Below, one piece after another: positions 8,331 to 10,216 of a stretch of 10,216 nt of DNA. Source of the DNA: Larix sibirica (Eukaryota > Streptophyta > Pinopsida > Pinales > Pinaceae). Under the pieces are notes generated by a model, which was not told the DNA's origin, did not search any database, and saw only the letters and a list, made by a program, of their open reading frames with translations. Both the position numbers and the translations under genes were made by a program. The stretch is from positions 23,764-33,979 of the forward strand of contig NWUY0300007755.1 of assembly GCA_004151065.3 (NCBI GenBank), in the 5' to 3' direction. Each line of letters begins with the position of its first letter. Positions within the stretch are counted from its first letter, which is position 1.

Positions 8331-9010
8331 TGTAATGACCCTGACCCAATCTGAGTTAAGAATTTTTCTAACTGCCTTAGTAAATTGGTTCTGGGCTTTC
8401 ATCAAACACTTGTCAGTATGCTGAGTTACCACTGAAAATTCTAGCAACTGTGCATAGCTGAGTTTATAACTGGCTTATGGCTGCTATGTGATTAATTTTC
8501 ATTGGATTTTTAGTCTCATAGTTCATACACCCAATGTTTTAACACAACTGGCTGTCCAAAGTACCAAACTGATATTTTCGTTGACAGCAATTACAAAATA
8601 TTCTAAGAGGGGTTTGTTTCACTTGTTAGCTCAGTACATTGCAACAAATAAATTACCAGAAGCTTGCTATTGGAACTGTGTATTAATGTCAGCAGTAAAT
8701 AAGTTTTGGAAACTCAGATTTACATTGAAACCCACACCTGGAATGCACCAACGATTCTATGGCAGATTTGAGGTAACTATACCATCGTTTGGAATGCCTG
8801 AAGGTGGTGGTACGATGCCCAGCACAAGTGTGCTTGATCGCTGTAGAAGACAGGCTTTTCCCTTTCAGATTCTAGTGACTGTAACAGCTTCCTGTCATGT
8901 CCAGACTCAGCATCTATTTTCTCCCACAAGGGCTGCAACCTTCCCCTTGTTCACTGACTGCTAGTTCTGAGTGTTGTTCAACTGGTAAACTCAAGAGGGT
9001 GTGTCCAACA
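8331..9010 (-). mobile_element. Probable 5' LTR of a minus-strand retrotransposon
   Basis: The inner end is well placed. The plus strand starts TGTAATGACC at 8331, one base from the primer-binding site, so the minus-strand LTR ends in TTACA. The outer end is a guess. GTGTCCAACA at 9001-9010 would give a minus-strand start TGTTGG and a TG...CA LTR of 680 bp, but other ends are possible. A TATA-like GTTATAAAC on the minus strand (8470 to 8462) lies about 130 bases before the LTR end. Base composition is less AT-rich than to the left. Open frames of 158 and 140 codons on the plus strand cross this region and have no recognisable domain. No partner LTR is visible. Confidence 0.5.
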
Positions 9011-9593
9011 CTCTTGCTAGCCCTCTCTTCTCCACAGAAAATAACAATGATAGATAACCAGAAAGAAGAGTGCATCCTCCATAATGGTACACTGACCACA
9101 GAATGGGGGACTCAGCCAGTAATGAGATGTACAGCTTGTTATGCACCAGAGCTGCTGCAGCATTCCAGCGAGGCTAAGCCTAGAGCAAGGGGTCAAAAAA
9201 ATTTATTGTACAGACCAAAGTCGGTTTTATTGTATGGATATTTGGATTGGGGGCTGTTTACCCCCTGGATTGGTCATGGCCAGCCCCCCTGGTTTCACTC
9301 TCAAAAGTACTTGGCTTAATGGCTTTGCTGACTACCCTTTCGGTGTGATGATATCTCCACCATGCAGGGCTTAGCCCATGGGTTGGTGTTCTGGGGCTTC
9401 TAGGGGTGACCCACTGGGGCACATGAATCCTGGTTTTATTTATGCAAAGGTGATTACGTGTTGTAAAGGGTTGTTATCCCCTATTAGCACACCGTTTGCA
9501 CCCACTTGGACCTACTTTCAGCATCCAGAAACTCCTACTCTAGTGATCCTAGCCTATGACGTCATTCTTCCAGCAAATGAGCCTACAAGCCTT
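9011..9593. other. GC-richer retroelement-like stretch, no coding domain recognised
   Basis: This segment is less AT-rich than most of the window and has overlapping plus-strand open frames of 77-140 codons, none with motifs I recognise. It contains a perfect 8-bp inverted repeat GGGGGCTG / CAGCCCCC (9249-9256 / 9281-9288) and the palindrome TGACGTCA at 9557-9564. It ends at the polypurine tract, so it may be the 3' untranslated part of a plus-strand LTR element. Confidence 0.4.
9557..9564. promoter_or_regulatory. TGACGTCA palindrome (bZIP-type site)
   Basis: TGACGTCA is the full palindromic bZIP recognition core. A second core, TGACGTC, lies at 9643-9649 inside the probable LTR, about 177 bases before the TATA box. 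The flanking GAATGACGTC is repeated in inverted orientation between the two. Binding is inferred from the motif only. Confidence 0.3.
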
Positions 9594-9603
9594 GGAAGGG
9601 GGG
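9594..9603 (+). other. Polypurine tract
   Basis: GGAAGGGGGG lies three bases before TGAGGGAC at 9607. In LTR retrotransposons a purine run directly before the 3' LTR primes plus-strand DNA synthesis. The tract is short and GC-biased, but its position before a TG start and an LTR-like promoter region supports the call. Confidence 0.4.
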
Positions 9604-9606
9604 CGT

Positions 9607-10216
9607 TGAGGGACTAGCATCATTTTGGGGTTAGATGGGGAATGACGTCCCCCCTTGGCTCACTACTTCATCAAGTGAAGCCCTTTCTCAACTTATTTTA
9701 ACTTTTTTTGCTATTTTTGTCTATTTGGGGTAAGGAATCCTAAGTTATGTAGAAGTTACCCTAAAATATTATTATTTCATTATTAGACTTATAGGATCAA
9801 AATTAAAATATTGAGGATGAAATAGTATAAATAGACATCCTCTTCTCATTGTAAAATCATAAGACAAGGGTTCTAAATTATATTTCTTTTTCTCTTACTC
9901 TTTGAACTCTCTTGGTGATGCGCACTTCTCTTGGGATAGTCTTCTTTGCTTGATGATGGATGGATGAATGATCTAAGGCTTATTTCTTGCACATGCTTTG
10001 GTTGATGTTAGACTTGTTGGAACAACACATGGACAAGTGTGAGCTAAAGGTGTCTTCTTTGCTCATCTCTTGTTGAATGTTGGTGAATAATGTTGCTATG
10101 TGGACCAAATGGTAATTTTGTGCTCCATTCTCTCTGAATTAGGGATTTTTACCAATATTTATCAACTTTGAATGAAGGAAACGTCTTGCATAAGGGTTTC
10201 TTATTGCTTTTGGGGC
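9607..10216 (+). mobile_element. Probable LTR, plus strand, running off the window
   Basis: It begins TGAGGGAC after a polypurine tract. A TATA box (TATAAATA, 9826-9833) is followed 25-35 bases downstream by TCATTGTA, a plausible start site. It then passes into T- and C-rich, low-complexity leader sequence, as in the U3-R-U5 layout of plant LTRs. No terminal CA with an adjacent primer-binding site is seen before 10216, so the end lies outside the window or has decayed. If the polypurine reading is right this is a 3' LTR. A 5' or solo LTR cannot be excluded. Confidence 0.5.
9826..9833 (+). promoter_or_regulatory. TATA box of the probable LTR promoter
   Basis: TATAAATA is preceded by AATAG and followed by GACATCCTCTTCTC, which gives a start site near 9855-9862. 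It is the best-formed promoter in the window because of its context: an LTR-like block with an upstream TGACGTC site and no AT-run masking it. Confidence 0.5.

Noticed and set aside
8488-9319. Overlapping plus-strand open frames of 158 and 140 codons
   Set aside because: No recognisable domain, the frames overlap in different phases, and they lie in a probable LTR where stops are rarer because of base composition. I do not call them genes.
9378-9617. 79-codon frame ending at the polypurine tract, considered as the end of an integrase or chromodomain
   Set aside because: None of the expected motifs are visible in any frame.

Overview
This window looks like intergenic nuclear DNA from a seed plant with a large, retrotransposon-filled genome. 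A gymnosperm would fit, but nothing here proves it. The reasons are: no intact gene over 10.2 kb; long AT-rich filler; a primer-binding site matching the 3' end of plant initiator-Met tRNA; a decayed plant-type retroelement RNase H; a tRNA-derived SINE-like unit with pol III boxes; and several old local duplications. There are no bacterial operons, ribosome binding sites, tRNA or rRNA genes, or CRISPR arrays. None of the longer open frames has a domain I recognise except the two decayed minus-strand ones.

Layout. 1-51: a small hairpin cut by the window edge. 52-1746: AT-rich DNA with one canonical TATA motif near 1234. 1747-2890 (minus strand): the best-supported coding material, a dead retroelement fragment. 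An RNase H domain (2453-2890) is followed, in transcription order, by a linker and a coiled-coil frame (1747-2322); both are broken by in-frame stops. 2891-3023: a 42-bp inverted repeat starting exactly where the RNase H frame ends. 3024-5281: AT-rich DNA without genes. 5282-5584: a 152-bp tandem duplication at about 97% identity. 6319-6687: a 343-bp retroposed insert with near-perfect 13-bp target-site duplications. 6836-6978: a diverged 72-bp tandem duplication. 7060-7185 (minus): the SINE-like unit. 7252-7375: another short direct repeat. 8227-9010: a primer-binding site next to a minus-strand LTR. 9594-10216: a polypurine tract and the start of a plus-strand LTR with a clear TATA box, running out of the window.

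The parts do not work together as a pathway. They are layers of independent transposition and slippage. The most informative points are: the pattern of stop codons in the dead retroelement (all TGA or TAG, the expected products of methyl-cytosine deamination at CGA and CAG codons); the lost catalytic aspartate; the retroposed insert with target-site duplications; and the two LTR ends. I did not find a convincing new functional system.
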